From Centrapalus pauciflorus (taxonomy: Eukaryota; Streptophyta; Magnoliopsida; Asterales; Asteraceae): a stretch of DNA of 64,000 nucleotides. The notes beneath the pieces were generated by a model, which had not been told where the DNA came from, ran no database searches, and saw nothing but the letters and a program-made list of their open reading frames with translations. Both the position numbers and the translations under genes were made by a program. The stretch is from the NCBI GenBank assembly GCA_020465985.1, contig JAANYP010000148.1:406827-470826 (forward strand), given 5' to 3'. This document shows, in pieces, positions 35,516 to 47,955 of the stretch; within the stretch, counting starts at the first letter, position 1; each line of letters opens with the position of its first letter.

Positions 35516-36936
35516 TTGTGAACAACTTGTAGTTTGGGAACCAATGATATTGTGAAAACTCATCATTATTACTTTTAATTAAAAATTAATAAAATAACCG
35601 CAACTAAGGGCATTTAAGTAATTATGAACATACCGTCTTTGTGAACCTGGGATGCATCTTTTGCATGTTTTGATTTTGTTTTTGAATCATTATTTAAGGA
35701 TTTTTGCTACGATAAGTATTATGAACAAACGGTCTTTGTGAACCTGGGATGCATCTTTTTCATCACATAAGTAAGTTTGTTCAAAATTTTTAATCGAAAC
35801 AGGCATACTCAACAGTTATTGCCATTCAACAGTTTAATTGAATGTTTTTTTTAATTAAAACATAAATGGAAGTAATGGTTGTATAATGGGTGATTCCGAT
35901 GCACCTTGTCTCTGTTTGTAATATTTGACGTTGCAATGGTCTTATAAACTCATATTTTCATTAAAAAAATAAACTCAAAAACACCTCCGTTTTCATCAAC
36001 TAAACATGGCCAAGTCTCTGGGTCTTTGTTTCACTTTTGATATTTAGCTTCGTTTTTGCGGTATAATCTCATTAAACACTACGTATTAACATGCACATGA
36101 CCAATAACAGGTTTTATACATGTTTTGCGCATCAATTTAGAGTTTATTTGAAGAATCGGAATATATGAACTTACTGGAAATCTCCATATACACACAGTGC
36201 ACGCACACCATTTGATGATTTCAAACTTATCTTACCTCAAAATTTTGCTACATTCTTGATAATTGATGCTAATTGAACTTTTTGCAACAAGAATATTTGA
36301 AATATTACAAGATTTGAGCTCAAATTTGTATAGAGAAGTTAGAGAAAGAGAGTATTTGATCGTTTCTTGATGAAGCAGAATGTTAATATGATTCATCACT
36401 TTAACTAAAACGTAATATATTTAGAACTTTGATAAATTGATTATTTTGCACCCCTTAATCTTATCTTTAATCTATTATCACAATTAATCCTTAATAATAA
36501 CTTTTATTAATTCAATTCAAAGTACAATGCTAAATAAAATAAAAGTTACATTAAGAAACTAAATAAAGCTAACTAGTTAAGGGATGTTATAACTTGATAA
36601 AATATGTTATGATTCACACACATCCTAAGTAGATTATAAATCATTTTGAGGGTTTAATATTAAAAAAAAAAAAGAAACATTTTTTTTACGTTTTTTGCGA
36701 TTTCATCCTTTCATCTTGTTGTTTCTTAAAAAAAGTCATATATATAATTTTTCCATTCTGATCTTCGGAAAAGTTTTGTTTGTTTTCATAATCAACCTTA
36801 TGTTTTTTCACAAAACCAATATATTTTCACTTTACGTCCTGAAACATGAATACATTTTTGAGGATTATTGGTTAAAAAATAACATAAATGGACTAAAACG
36901 TAAAAACATGAAATACAATGTTGGTTTTTTTGAATA
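35516..36936. other. Intergenic region downstream of the UGT gene
   Basis: AT-rich with no coding pattern. A GTCTTTGTGAACCTGGGATG phrase occurs twice (about 35636 and 35728). The part nearest 36937 is the expected 3' UTR of the UGT gene. Confidence 0.5.
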
Positions 36937-39010
36937 TTAAACCATATTTTGAAGTTGATTTAGCATATTAATCACTTTGTTTAGGTTATCTTGAGATGAA
37001 CCACATGGAACACAAGCTTCTTCAGCTTTGTTTTTCCAATCAATGGCATTCTTCCTCATCTCCTTTCCCTTTTCTCCATTCATCAAATCATTCACTGACC
37101 GTGCAACTTCATCACGCTTTACATCATTATCAATCTCCAATGCAACCCCCCACTTGTTGCAACTCAACCAACAATTCGGTTGTTGGTCAGCAAAAAATGG
37201 CCAACAAATTAGTGGGACTCCATTAGAAATACTTTCAATTGTGGAATTCCATCCACTATGCGTTATAAACCCTCCAATTGATGGGTGATTTAGAACTTGT
37301 TCTTGGGGGCACCAACTAATCACTAAACCTCTACCACTTGTTTCTGTCAGAAACTCTGACGGAAGCATGGCAGAATCACCAATCACAAGGTCTGGTCGTA
37401 CAATCCATAAGAACGAATGATTGCTCTTTGTGAGTCCCCAACAAAACTCAATAAGTTGTTGCGGAGTCATTACTGTGATGCTACCAAAATTCACATACAT
37501 AACTGACAATGGTGGTTTTGAGTTTAACCATTCTAAACATTCGAACTCTTCCTTCCAAAGGCTTGATTTTATATATACTAGTGATCCATCATCAATTTTC
37601 TTCTCGAGCAAATTCAAAGGACCAACTTCATAGCATGGAGGAAATGTTGAAGAAAGCACATCCAAAATGTCAGATTCTAGTTCACGAAAAGTGTTAAAAA
37701 TGATGGCGGAAGCTGTTTTTGCTCTTTGGGCTTGTAAACATAAAAATTTAACCATGTACTCATCACTAGGGTAAACCATTCTAATAAAAGGTGGAATATC
37801 TTTTAAACGCATGCCAAACATCGCAGGTATGCAATCAATGATTGTATCCAAATATCCGTTCACCAAAAAACTTGAATCTGTAGATTAAAAAAAAACTATA
37901 ATGAGACGTTACCGTTATATATCAGTGGAACTTTGTGCAATAGACTCGACACTTTTCAAACCAAGTTATATATCAACGGAACTTTGTGAACATTTGTGAG
38001 GGAGGAGAAGCACCACAGCAGAGAAAAGGAAAGACAACACAAAGAAACAGATACAATTTCAGTGACGATGTCATGGTACGAGAATTTTGTGATCATCGTT
38101 TTGTGAGAGAGGATTAGGAAAATCGAGGCATTTTTGTAACTGCAAAATACTCAATGGTTGTCTATCATTTGCAAAAGAAAGGGGTGTAATCACGATTGGT
38201 GTCATGCTCGACTTGATTGATTTCGATCAATAGAAGGTATCAATACCCTCTTTTTCTTGACTCCACTGGATAATTTATTAAAAAAACACTTTATATACAT
38301 ACTGGCACGATAGTTATACGAGTGAAATGAACTTCTTTTGAGGAAAAAAAACATATGAATTAATGAGCAATATTTTTTTTCAATTTTCATAATCGTATTC
38401 TCTGTCAATTATTATTCAAATCAAAGTAGTGTTTAGATTATTAAAAAAAAGTGTATTGACATACATACAGAAGAAAAATAATTAAGATATATTTTATATT
38501 ACCTTTAAGGGGCATTAAACCGTTCTTTAAAAGATTAGGATACTGATCGTAACAAATTAAAGAAGCAGCTCCACTAGTCCAAAGGAGTATCTCCGGGACA
38601 TCCAATTCCCTGGCAGCATCAAGAGTGAAGCCCATAAGGAGGTCAGCAACTATGCAAGTCACCGGTGAATTATTAACGGAAGAAGTTAGTTTGGTAAGGA
38701 GACTTTTAAACGGACTATAACAATTTTCATCAACGGCTTTGCATAACGACACGACCTCTTGGGTAGCATCAAGGTTTTCAGGCGTAGGAAGGCCATCAGG
38801 AATGGTCTCGAAGCAGAAGGAAGGAAACCCACGTAACGCATCGGGTCCTTGAGACCTGATGAGTCGTTGGTGATTGAACTCGGTGTTAACGAAGGTGATG
38901 AGGAAGCCTTTGGAATGGAGGATTTTGGCAAGTTTTAGCATCGGAGTAATATGGCCTTGTGCAGGGGCTGGTATGCACAATGCATGTGGCTTTTTTTGTT
39001 TAAAGTCCAT
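36937..39010 (-). CDS. UDP-glycosyltransferase, UGT85-like (two exons)
   Basis: Join 39010-38503 and 37877-36937 (508 + 941 = 1449 nt, 482 residues). The intron 38502-37878 has donor AAAG|GTAATA and acceptor TTTAATCTACAG; the junction codon reads Asp, giving LMPLKDSSF. The enzyme would transfer a sugar from a UDP-sugar to a small acceptor in the cytosol. Visible: catalytic His20 in PAPAQGHITPML, its partner Asp123 in CIVADLLMGF, and a C-terminal PSPG box starting WCPQEQVLNHPSIGG and running through HSGWNSTIESISNGVP to FFADQQ. Length and the single intron at this point match the UGT85 family (for example 7-deoxyloganetin glucosyltransferase-like proteins), but the acceptor cannot be inferred. 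The Met is preceded by a plausible leader with a TATA box. No lesion was seen: the only intact host-type gene here. Confidence 0.92.
37878..38502 (-). other. Intron of the UGT85-like gene
   Basis: 625 bp, GT-AG, phase 1. The acceptor is preceded by a run of nine T. Frames within it are chance. Confidence 0.88.
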
Positions 39011-39060
39011 GGATGAAATGAAATGAACCCTTCTGTCTTTCTTTCTTTATTTCTAAGCTT

Positions 39061-39069
39061 ATTTATATA
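39061..39069 (-). promoter_or_regulatory. TATA box of the UGT85-like gene
   Basis: CCTATATAAATAAG on minus, about 50 bp upstream of the ATG. It would place the start site near 39030-39040 and give a short, purine-rich leader. Confidence 0.7.
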
Positions 39070-39454
39070 GGCCATGAATTTCTAAACCCTGGTGGCTCGT
39101 CCATTTTTTTTTCCTTTACAGACAACTTATGTCTCTAGTGAGACTAGCTTGAACAAACAACCATTAGGTTGAGACAACACCTTGGTACCATTAGACCAAA
39201 AGTCCCATTGGTAACCCCGGTAGCTCGTCTACTAATTAATTACTTGCTAATTAGGATTAAAAGAGTAAAAAAAATATATTAACGGATCAATTAATGGGCA
39301 CCCAAGTCTTAATTATGGTATAATCTATTTCAAAATACGTAGTTGACTATCTCTATACTATTTCAAAATTTTTGCTTTTTAAAGATAGGAGGCGTTTGGT
39401 TTGAGAAATCTAGGGAATTTGACGGTTTAAGAAACCCTGGTGGCTTGTCTATTA
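39070..39454. other. UGT upstream region
   Basis: AT-rich. The phrase CCCTGGTGGCTCGTC occurs near 39088, as a variant near 39213 (CCCCGGTAGCTCGTC) and again near 39434 (CCCTGGTGGCTTGTC). No coding sequence. Confidence 0.5.
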
Positions 39455-40905
39455 ATCAGTTGTTAGTTACCACTTAACACATCAATTAATCAGTGGGCTC
39501 TAAGCTAGTTTTAACCATATATTTTTCCATAAAAAAAAAAAAAAAGATAATTCCTATATCATAAAGTTGACTATAAATGTTTTTTATCCGTGTGGTATAC
39601 CTTTTTTTTATGGGTTCTTTTAGGATCACACTCATTCAATAAAAAAGACATCAAATGCAACAAGTTTCATATTCGTGTGTGTGAGAGATTGGTACATTTT
39701 GGATATAACTCTTGTACTAGTTGTAACGAATTTGTCATCGATTACGTACCATATATGGTCTAGAAGAAAAGACGAAGTAGTCGATGATACAAAGAGAAAA
39801 TGACAATAAACCATGCTTTCTAGCTAGTGTCTGGACATTTCTTAACTTAGCTTTCTGAAAAGATCAAGATATAACCCAAGGTTGGAATAGCTATGTATTT
39901 TAAACAAAGTAAGCAAATTTTAAAAAGAGAATTAGGTTTGGCTCCACGAAAAATCAGCGTGCGCATCGCAAATGAATGATTATTCATATAAATATTTACA
40001 AGAACTGTTTAAGCCAATACGATAAGATTTTTAATCAAAATAACCATAAATTTATACATTACGGTTCGAAAACTAAATCTTGTGAATGATAAAAAAAAAT
40101 CATGTGAATTGTGTGAATGGTGATGATCACTTAGATAACTATTACATAAATTTATACGGCTATTCACATAATTTCTAAACACGTAGAAAGTGTGAATGTA
40201 GGTTAAGTTCACACATATCATGTGCGTAACGTTAATTTAAACATGATTACAAAAATTATGGATGGTACATTCGGATGCACTTGATTTCGATTACTGCTCT
40301 TTTAAACACACACACACACATAGGATCGTATGAAATTAAATCATATATTCGTACGTGTGAGAAATGTTTATTAAAAAAAATATATATGTTGAATCAACTA
40401 TCATTTCGTGACTCAACAAAAAATGTTGAATCAAATGAAAAATGATCATTTTGTCTTTAATTCAACATCTGTTGTTGAATCACAGAATAACACCAACATT
40501 TCTCACACTTTTTACCGATACACACACATGTATGGAATATGATAGGTTCGTTTTGTCTATATACAAACGTACATGATCAATTACTATAATCTAGGAAACA
40601 ATGAAATCAAGGATTTATAGACACAAATCCTTGCTAGTGTACCGACAAGGTTATTTTTAAATTTTATGGGTTGATTGTTTACTTCTTAATTAAAGTGTTA
40701 AGAGGCTCATTTAAACATAAAATGATCGGTTATTGGATCCTTTAAGAAGTAAACAAACAAGTAATTACTTAAATTTTTTTAAATCAAATGACACACACAC
40801 AATGACACACATACTTAGGGAGCATTTGATATGACGGAATGATCATAGGTAATGAAATCATTTAGTTTTATAAGTTTTTTTTAAACAAGGATAGTGATAC
40901 ACATA

Positions 40906-42624
40906 TAAAAATTAGAGTAAATTACAAAAATGGTCCCCGTGGTTTGCATAAAAATTTGGATTTGGTCCCTGTGGTTTCAATTTTGCATAAACGGTCCTTA
41001 TTTGCATAGTTTACTTGCAGAAATGGTCCCTCTATCTCATTTTTTTTCCTTAATGACAATTATACCCTTTTCATTAATAACAATTGTGGTCCTTTTCTTT
41101 TCAAGAATTTTGTTTTTGTTTTTAAAATTTAAATCTTAATTTAATAAATAATGATTTAATTAAATTTATTATTATTATTTAAGATGCACTTATTTTATTT
41201 TATTAAAGTTATATTTTTATCAATTAATTTATTTTTTTTATTTCAATTGTGTATTTAATTTATTTATTATAACTTTATTTATATTAGATTTCATTGTAAT
41301 ATATTTATATGTTTTTTTTTGTATTTTGTATGATTCCATCTATTTATTTCATTAGGTTAATATACTTTGATTTCATTATACCTTTTAAAGAAAATATATA
41401 AACTTAGGATTTAATTCGTTTGGATTTAGATATTTGTTACATTGTTATTTCGGTTTAACTTTAATATTCTATTTGTTTTGATTCAAATATTTTGTTACAT
41501 TAAAACATTTAAGTCAAAACAAATAATTAGGTTTATATAGTTTTATTGTAGATTATAATTAAACCAAAACATATTACTATAGAAAAATATTTATATCATA
41601 ACAAATAAAATGTTGTGTTTATATATTTTACATGAAAGTTGTAGCAAACTTAAAACGTATTAACCTAACAAAAATTTAAAATCAAAGTAAAAAATTCCTA
41701 AGTTTATATTTTTTTCTTTAAATTTATAATTAATTCGAATCGTATTAATGTAACATGTTAAAAATAATAAATGAAACGTAAGATAAATTAAAATTTATTT
41801 AAACCGTGACATATTAGTATAATAAAATATTGAAATTTTTTTGTTAGGTTAATACATTTTAAGTAGGTCATAAATTTCAAATAAAATGTATAAACATTAC
41901 ATTTCATTTGCTATGACATAAATATTTTGTTATATTAATATGTTTTGGTTTAATTATAATTTACAAGAAAACTATATAAACCTAACATTTTTATTTGTTT
42001 TGATTTAAATGTTTTAATGTAACAAAATATTTAAATCAAAACAAATTGAATATTAAGTTTAAACCAAAATAATAATGTAACAAATATCTAAATTCAATTG
42101 AATTAAATCCTAAGTTTATATATTTTTCTTAAAAACTAAAAAGGTATAGTGAAATCAAAATATATTAATGTAATGAAATAAATAGATGGAAACTTTAATA
42201 ACCATATAAAAATTGTAAGAATAAAATATAATATAAATAAAATTTTAATAAATAAACTAAATACGTAATAGAAACGTAAAATAAATTTATTAAATAGATA
42301 AAAATATAACTTTAATAAAAATAAATACATTTTAAGTAATAATAACAATAATAATAATACTAATAACTTAATTAAATCACCATTTAATAAAATAAGATTT
42401 AAAATTTAAAACAAAAACAAAACTAATGAAAAGAAAGGGACCAAAATTGCTATTAAGAAGAAGGGTATAATTGTCATTTAGGAAAATAAATGAGACAGAG
42501 GGACCATTTCTGCAAGTAAACTATGCAAATAATGACCGTTTATGCAAAATTGAAACCACAGGGACCGAATCCAAAATACTATGCAAAACACAGGGACCAT
42601 TTTTGTAATTTACTCTAAAAATTA
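40906..42624. mobile_element. Mutator-like foldback element with 9-bp target duplication
   Basis: Element 40915-42615 (1701 bp) flanked by TAAAAATTA (40906-40914, 42616-42624). Ends GAGTAAATTACAAAAATGGT / ACCATTTTTGTAATTTACTC. The inverted repeats extend through nearly the whole length, centre near 41765, e.g. TTGCATAGTTTACTTGCAGA (left) against its complement near 42510. Very AT-rich, no ORF. Copy A has the empty site with a single TAAAGATTA (about 21496). A 9-bp TSD plus long TIRs point to a MULE. Confidence 0.85.
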
Positions 42625-42877
42625 TTTATAAGAAAGTATATATAAGAAAACTATACATTCAGTATTTTGAATTGATTATTTCCATTTTGATAAGAAAACG
42701 AAAGAATTAACAAATATACTAAACTAATTTGTTACTCTTATTCATTAACAATTGAAGTTTTCATTACGTGCTAAAAAAAGCTTATGAACACCATTCGATT
42801 TCATTCTTTTGATTTCATTATAAACTAAAATAGAAAGATGGCATACATAATCAATAAAGAATGATAAACAAACATAC

Positions 42878-43035
42878 TTTGGCCTGCCGGTAAGAGGGTG
42901 AAATTATAAGCGAGAGGTCACGGGTTCGATCCCTGTCGGAGGCAAGTTGAAATTTAGGTGGAGTAAGTAAGTCTGGTGGTAAAAAGAGTAGTTTAGATGT
43001 AAGAGTAAGATAGTTTGCCGTTCAAAAAAAAAATT
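42878..43035 (+). mobile_element. tRNA-derived SINE
   Basis: About 155 bp. A-box-like TGGCCTGCCGG near 42889, B box GGTTCGATCCC at 42923-42933, then an unrelated body and an A-rich tail (AAAAAAAAA near 43024). Absent from copy A (ACAAACATACAATTC near 21770). TSD not clear because the flank was altered. Confidence 0.75.
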
Positions 43036-43365
43036 TAAAATTAAGTCTAAAAAATCAATCATTTGTAATTAGTAAATGTTTGAAAAGAAACATACAATTC
43101 ATTAACTTGCAATTAAGTCTAAAAATCAATCATGAAAAATTAAAAAAATGTTCCAAAAAAAACGCATATGTATGTGTTCTTTGTAATAATTTGTTTCTGA
43201 CCATTTCAATTTTCTTACACAACATAGTCGATGACGATTTGTTATAATTTTTTCCATTGAGGTTATATCCTCCTACTTATCCCAAATACATACTGTTGTT
43301 GATGTGACGTTTTTATTAATATTCTAAATACTTTTTAAAAATTTTGATTGGTTAAGACTCAAGAG

Positions 43366-44235
43366 CATGGCCGGCTCTAGAAGGGAGGCCCCACGGGCTA
43401 CCGCGCGCCCATGGCATCAAATCTTCGAGGGCTTTAATTTTTTAATCCAATAAGTGATTAGTTTTGTCTTGTTGTTCAATATCCATATCTAGTGTTGTAA
43501 ACGAACACAAACGATGATATATTCATGTTTGTTTGATCGTTAAGAAACTGGTGTTATTTGTGTTTATTTATATTCGTTCGTTTAACTCATAATCGAACAT
43601 AAACGAACGTTAAAAAATCGTTAACGAACGAAAATAAAATAAAATAATTAAACGAACACAAACAAACAAACATAAATGGACAATCAAATAAATACAAACA
43701 TACGAACGAACTTAAATAAACAATTAAACTAACACAAACGAACATAAACTGAACAAACGAAGTCAATATTCATGTTTGTTCATGTAATTAAACAATCACA
43801 AATTTTGTTAATTAATGTTCATTCATTTAATAAATGAATGAACATAAACGAATTACCCAATCGACAGTTTACGAACCATTCGTCGGGCGTTTGGTTCGTT
43901 TACAACTCTACAATATATCTTCATTATCAATGACAAAAATTATAATCTTGGACGATGAGAATAATGGAATAAGAAAATGTAACAAGTGATAGAACAATAT
44001 TAGTGTCAAAATCCACAAGCTGTGCTAGAATGAACAACGGAAAATTCATTCATTCAAATAACCATTGTTTAATTTTCTAATCAAACAGCATAGAAAGTGA
44101 ACGAATACCTTCAGATTAGTATGTTGTATTTTAAAATTTTATAAAGAGGCATTATTTTTTAATATTGCCCCGGACATGAATATGTATAGGACTTATATAA
44201 AGAGGCATTATTTTTTAATATTTTTAAAAATCATA
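43366..44235. other. Insertion block specific to copy B
   Basis: Begins GGCCGGCTCTAGAAGGGAGG, a type common at plant TE ends, and returns to homology near 44236. It includes the MITE at 43491-43909 and a short direct repeat AAAGAGGCATTATTTTTTAA (about 44144 and 44199). Confidence 0.55.
43491..43909. mobile_element. hAT-like MITE (TGTTGTAAACGAAC ends)
   Basis: AGTGTTGTAAACGAAC at the left and GTTCGTTTACAACTCT at the right are inverted repeats. The interior is full of AACGAACATAAACGA words. No ORF. ATATCT flanks are similar but not an exact 8-bp TSD. Confidence 0.65.
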
Positions 44236-44939
44236 TTAGTTTATTATGTAAAATATCAAAGGGCTTATAGTCTAACGGTATTAGGTGTTAAAGGAGACCT
44301 GAAAGTTGGAGTTCGAGTTTCATTATGAATAAAAATGTAGATTTAAGAGTAAAATTAGATTAGGGTATGATCTGTCGTACAAAAATTATCTAAGAATTAT
44401 TGTGACTGTCTTCAAGCAATAAGTTTAACCACTTAACCATGACAAGGCATGCATATATATAACACAAATAATGATTCTCTTGATTTAATAATAATAGATT
44501 GGATATGAAAATCTATATAATTTTGTCTGCAAAAACAATATTATTTTGAAAAAGTTTTTAAATGATTTGGATTTTAGACGATCTTTTTTGTTTGTTAGCT
44601 ACCGTTTTCCTTTTTTTTTTTTTTTTTAATATCTGATTTCATTATTTAAACCCATTTTTAGCTTAATTTAATAATTTGTTTAAGTTTACCTTCCTTTGCC
44701 GTCTCCATCATCCATTTTAGAATCAATTCACAAATCGATATCATACAAAGTATTGCAACTTTCAAAAATGATATGGGCCATTGATTAAGGAATTTAACAG
44801 TTATTTAATTGTTAAGAAGGAAATTAGATTTATACTTAATTAGTTAATTATGAATGACGTTAATGACAAGGAGGGTTTAAAAAATGAAGTTATCCTCAAA
44901 GCAGATTTATCGTTCATGTAAAATAATTAAAACCCATTG

Positions 44940-45080
44940 GGGATGATTATATTATTAGTCAATATATTCCGGAGAAAATGTTATTAGGTTACACAAGAAA
45001 CCCTAAAGGACCAAGGCCCATCTATGATAAGGCTAAGCCCATTTTATAACCTAATACATATTATCTAACATACCTCCTGC
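44940..45080 (-). repeat. Copia-type LTR remnant (copy B)
   Basis: Counterpart of 22860-23012, with GTGCAGGAGG followed by TGTTAGATAATATGTATTAG on minus. Confidence 0.5.
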
Positions 45081-45314
45081 ACTTTGCACGGGAGATTCTT
45101 GAACTTTCAGACTGGAGCGAAAACTTAAATAAAAAAATGCAATAATATTTTGTTGATGACGATATTCAATAGCAGTCATAGAACGACTTCATATAGCAGC
45201 GACGAAAGTAAATTATGACCTGGATCAAGCAAGTGGCACATAATAAGGCAGCAGTCAATCCATGAGGAGAATTCGATGTCGAACTATGAGACCAATAATA
45301 AGGTTGTGTCGAAG

Positions 45315-45680
45315 ATCATTCTGACAGATGGTGTTCCTTTGTTTCGATTAGTTACGTAGCCAAAAGAAACCATTTCCAATGATCACAAGTTCTAAAATTT
45401 GACAAGTAGTTGTAGCAATAAATTAACAATGAAACATAATCTTCATTGATAGGATCGGTCCAATACATACACACACATACCTAAGGTTTTACAGAGCCTA
45501 TTTAAGATGCATGAACCGATGCAACCTTTGTATATGTGACTGTTCGGACAGACACGTCTAACAGTTTTTTAACCAACTTACTTACGCTATTATTATTTAT
45601 TAATAGCCCCTAAGACACATAATTACATAATACTTAATAAGTACTTTAAAACATTGATATTAATACTATATTCACCCCCT
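45315..45680 (-). repeat. 3' LTR of the ARID element, copy B (truncated)
   Basis: Matches 24057-24414. The outer end fuses to sequence corresponding to 23250. Confidence 0.8.
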
Positions 45681-45688
45681 TAATAACA

Positions 45689-46420
45689 ATGTTTTCAAGT
45701 CTTCTTAACATCCAGAATGACACAATTATCATATTCGTTGTTGCTGTAGTAGTCCACAATACTTCGTTCCTTTTCACTTTCTTCATCAACTTCTTCATAG
45801 CTATCTTCACTTTCATCATCAATGGTTATCACAAGATTTTTCCCATCATCATAAGCAATCTTCATCATTTGAGTCTAATGTTCAGCTTCCTCATTGTTTC
45901 TATCCTCTGATGTCTGGTCATTGGCTGCATCAAACTTCTCCAATTGGTCAATGTGTCCAAAGTAGTCACTCCTGCGTTTTCAATCCTGTTTTGCTCCGAA
46001 GTAGTCCTTTCTTGCCAATACAAACCTATAAAACGAGTCCAACAAATCTAAGTACCTTTCATAGATCCCCTTAAACTTGTTCTTTACGTTGTTTTCAAAC
46101 CCAAAACACATTGCTATCTCATCGCACTGGTCTTTTTTCACTTACCGCATTTCCACCACCCATTCCTTCTACTAACATGTACAAGTCAAACAAACAAACT
46201 TCAATGTCATTTATCTTTGGTGGCATTGGGTCTTCGAATATGCAATCCATATATTCCTTGTGAAACCATTCAACTAAGTAATGCATCTCTTCATTAAGTA
46301 GATCCTTATACTTCATAGCCGTTGGTGTGTGCTTCATCATTCCAACAAATATCATGAAGCCTTCAACCGAGTTTGTTTCAAGTCTTGTTTTTACTCCTTG
46401 CCACACCACTTAATCCTTCT
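45689..46420 (-). pseudogene. ARID element copy B: second ARID-like domain and acidic tail
   Basis: The frame 46409-46119 shows the uninterrupted linker GVKTRLETNSVEGFMIFVGM, MKYKDLLNEEMHYLVEWF and the start of the second ARID domain (CLFDLYMLVEGMGGGNAVSE). It proves that the two ARID domains were contiguous before the Copia derivative entered copy A. A frameshift near 46135 and another near 45900-46000 interrupt the rest. The acidic tail is detectable to about 45690. Confidence 0.65.
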
Positions 46421-46683
46421 CACCAAATTCCAACAACTTCTTTGCCACATCCTAGTGTACATCCACTTGTTGTAAATTTCCAACATAAAATGCTTCCAAC
46501 TTCATAGCATTTTCATAGTTGTAACCAAGTATCCTTGCAACTTCATTCCACTTACATTTGACACTCATGTTTCTTGCCCCCCCACCCCCACCCCCACCCC
46601 AAGGTTTTTAATTGTCACAAACAAATCCATCATGCAAATTTGTCTTCCATCATCCATACTTGACATACTTTCTTGTGGGCAAT
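46421..46683 (-). pseudogene. ARID element copy B: first ARID-like domain, broken
   Basis: Matches 26560-26820 but with stops and a C-rich expansion inserted in the first helix region. Confidence 0.6.
46577..46604 (-). repeat. CCCCCA microsatellite (G-rich on minus)
   Basis: Four C-runs of 4-7 separated by A. Copy A has only CCCCTCC here. On the sense strand of the ARID ORF it is a G-quadruplex-capable GGGGTGGGGGTGGGGG tract. Confidence 0.85.
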
Positions 46684-47955
46684 TGATCGGGTCATTTATA
46701 TAGACTTTAATGTGTATAAATGATATTATTTCATATATAAGTCTTGGTATAATGCTACTTTTAATCGTTTATATATCAATTGAAGGATTAAAACTTAAAT
46801 GGAGTTAAAATGAGTACAAGGAGCAAGACATGAAGTCCAATCGGGATTAGAAAGCCATTTAGAAGCAGCTCGGAAAAAGTCAGCGCGATAAGTGCAGGTA
46901 GGGGCGTAGGCCTACGCCACCCTACGCTGCCAGAACAATGACTTTTGAAGCTAGAGAGTAGTTCCAGCGTACCCTAGCGCAGGCCGGCCATACCCCGGGC
47001 GCAGGAGGGCATAGGGCTACGCCCCTGCGGCGTAAAAACACTAGACTCACTTTTTGACGTCCAAAACCCTACATAACTCGACCTATATATATAGGGCGGC
47101 TGATAGTCGATTTTAGGAAGAAAAACAAGAAGAAAGGAGAGGAAAGGCTCGGATTCATCACCTACGATGTAGTCGGTACGAGACCCCAACGATGAAGGGT
47201 TAGGGTTTGGTTCCTTCTACGCTCCATTGTTTCCTCCATCAATCCGACAACTACGAAACATGTTTCTAACAAGTTCAATGTTTCGTACGAGTTGGTTGGT
47301 GATCAGACCATTATCGTTCAAGGGTTTGTTTGTTATCTAAGTATTTATGTTTTTCATTGTCACGAATGATATGTTTTATGTAGTTTTCTGTGTGATTATA
47401 ATCTAAATATAGTGTTCCGTTCATTCCTATTTCTATCTTTATTGCAAGACGAGTTGTAGCCGTGATACATGCCTCCCGAGCTCATTAGATTAGGAGTTAA
47501 GACGGACTGTGAACATGACACGATTCGTGCCCAAAATACGGATTGCGGTATATTTGAGTGTTATAACTATGTATATGTGGTTAGGTTACAATGATAATTA
47601 ATCAGAATCATAATTAATTAATTTATTAGCAATCCTAGGTCGATTATCCATAATTCCACCCAAACCCTAAATCCGAAGTCGTTGGTGTTTTTACTTCATT
47701 CTTTAAGTTTTCTTATTAAAGCTATAATTATTTTTCAAAAACTCCGCTCAATTGTTTCCTTCTGTTACTTAGTTTTTATTGTTAGTTAATAACTATCATA
47801 GAATTATACTGATAACCACATGCTCTCTGAGGAGACGGTCTCATTTACCCTAGCTATAAGTTAAGGTGATTGGTATTTTTAAAATTATCTTTGAACGCTT
47901 TACGACGAGCGTGTCAAAATGGCTTCATTGACGGGGATACTTTCTTGTGGGCATT
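46666..47955 (+). mobile_element. LTR-plus-PBS insertion with 18-bp target duplication
   Basis: LTR 46684-47916 (starts TGATCGGG, ends GTGTCA), AAA, then TGGCTTCATTGACGGGGA (47920-47937), matching the tRNA-Asp PBS at 14 of 18 positions. Flanks TACTTTCTTGTGGGCAAT (46666-46683) and TACTTTCTTGTGGGCATT (47938-47955) are one target duplicated, intact once in copy A (near 26803). A TATA-like CCTATATATATAGGG lies near 47080. There is no internal region, polypurine tract or second LTR. Confidence 0.75.

Noticed and set aside
38202..38408. Minus-strand ORF between the two UGT exons
   Set aside because: Lies within the intron, with no homology.
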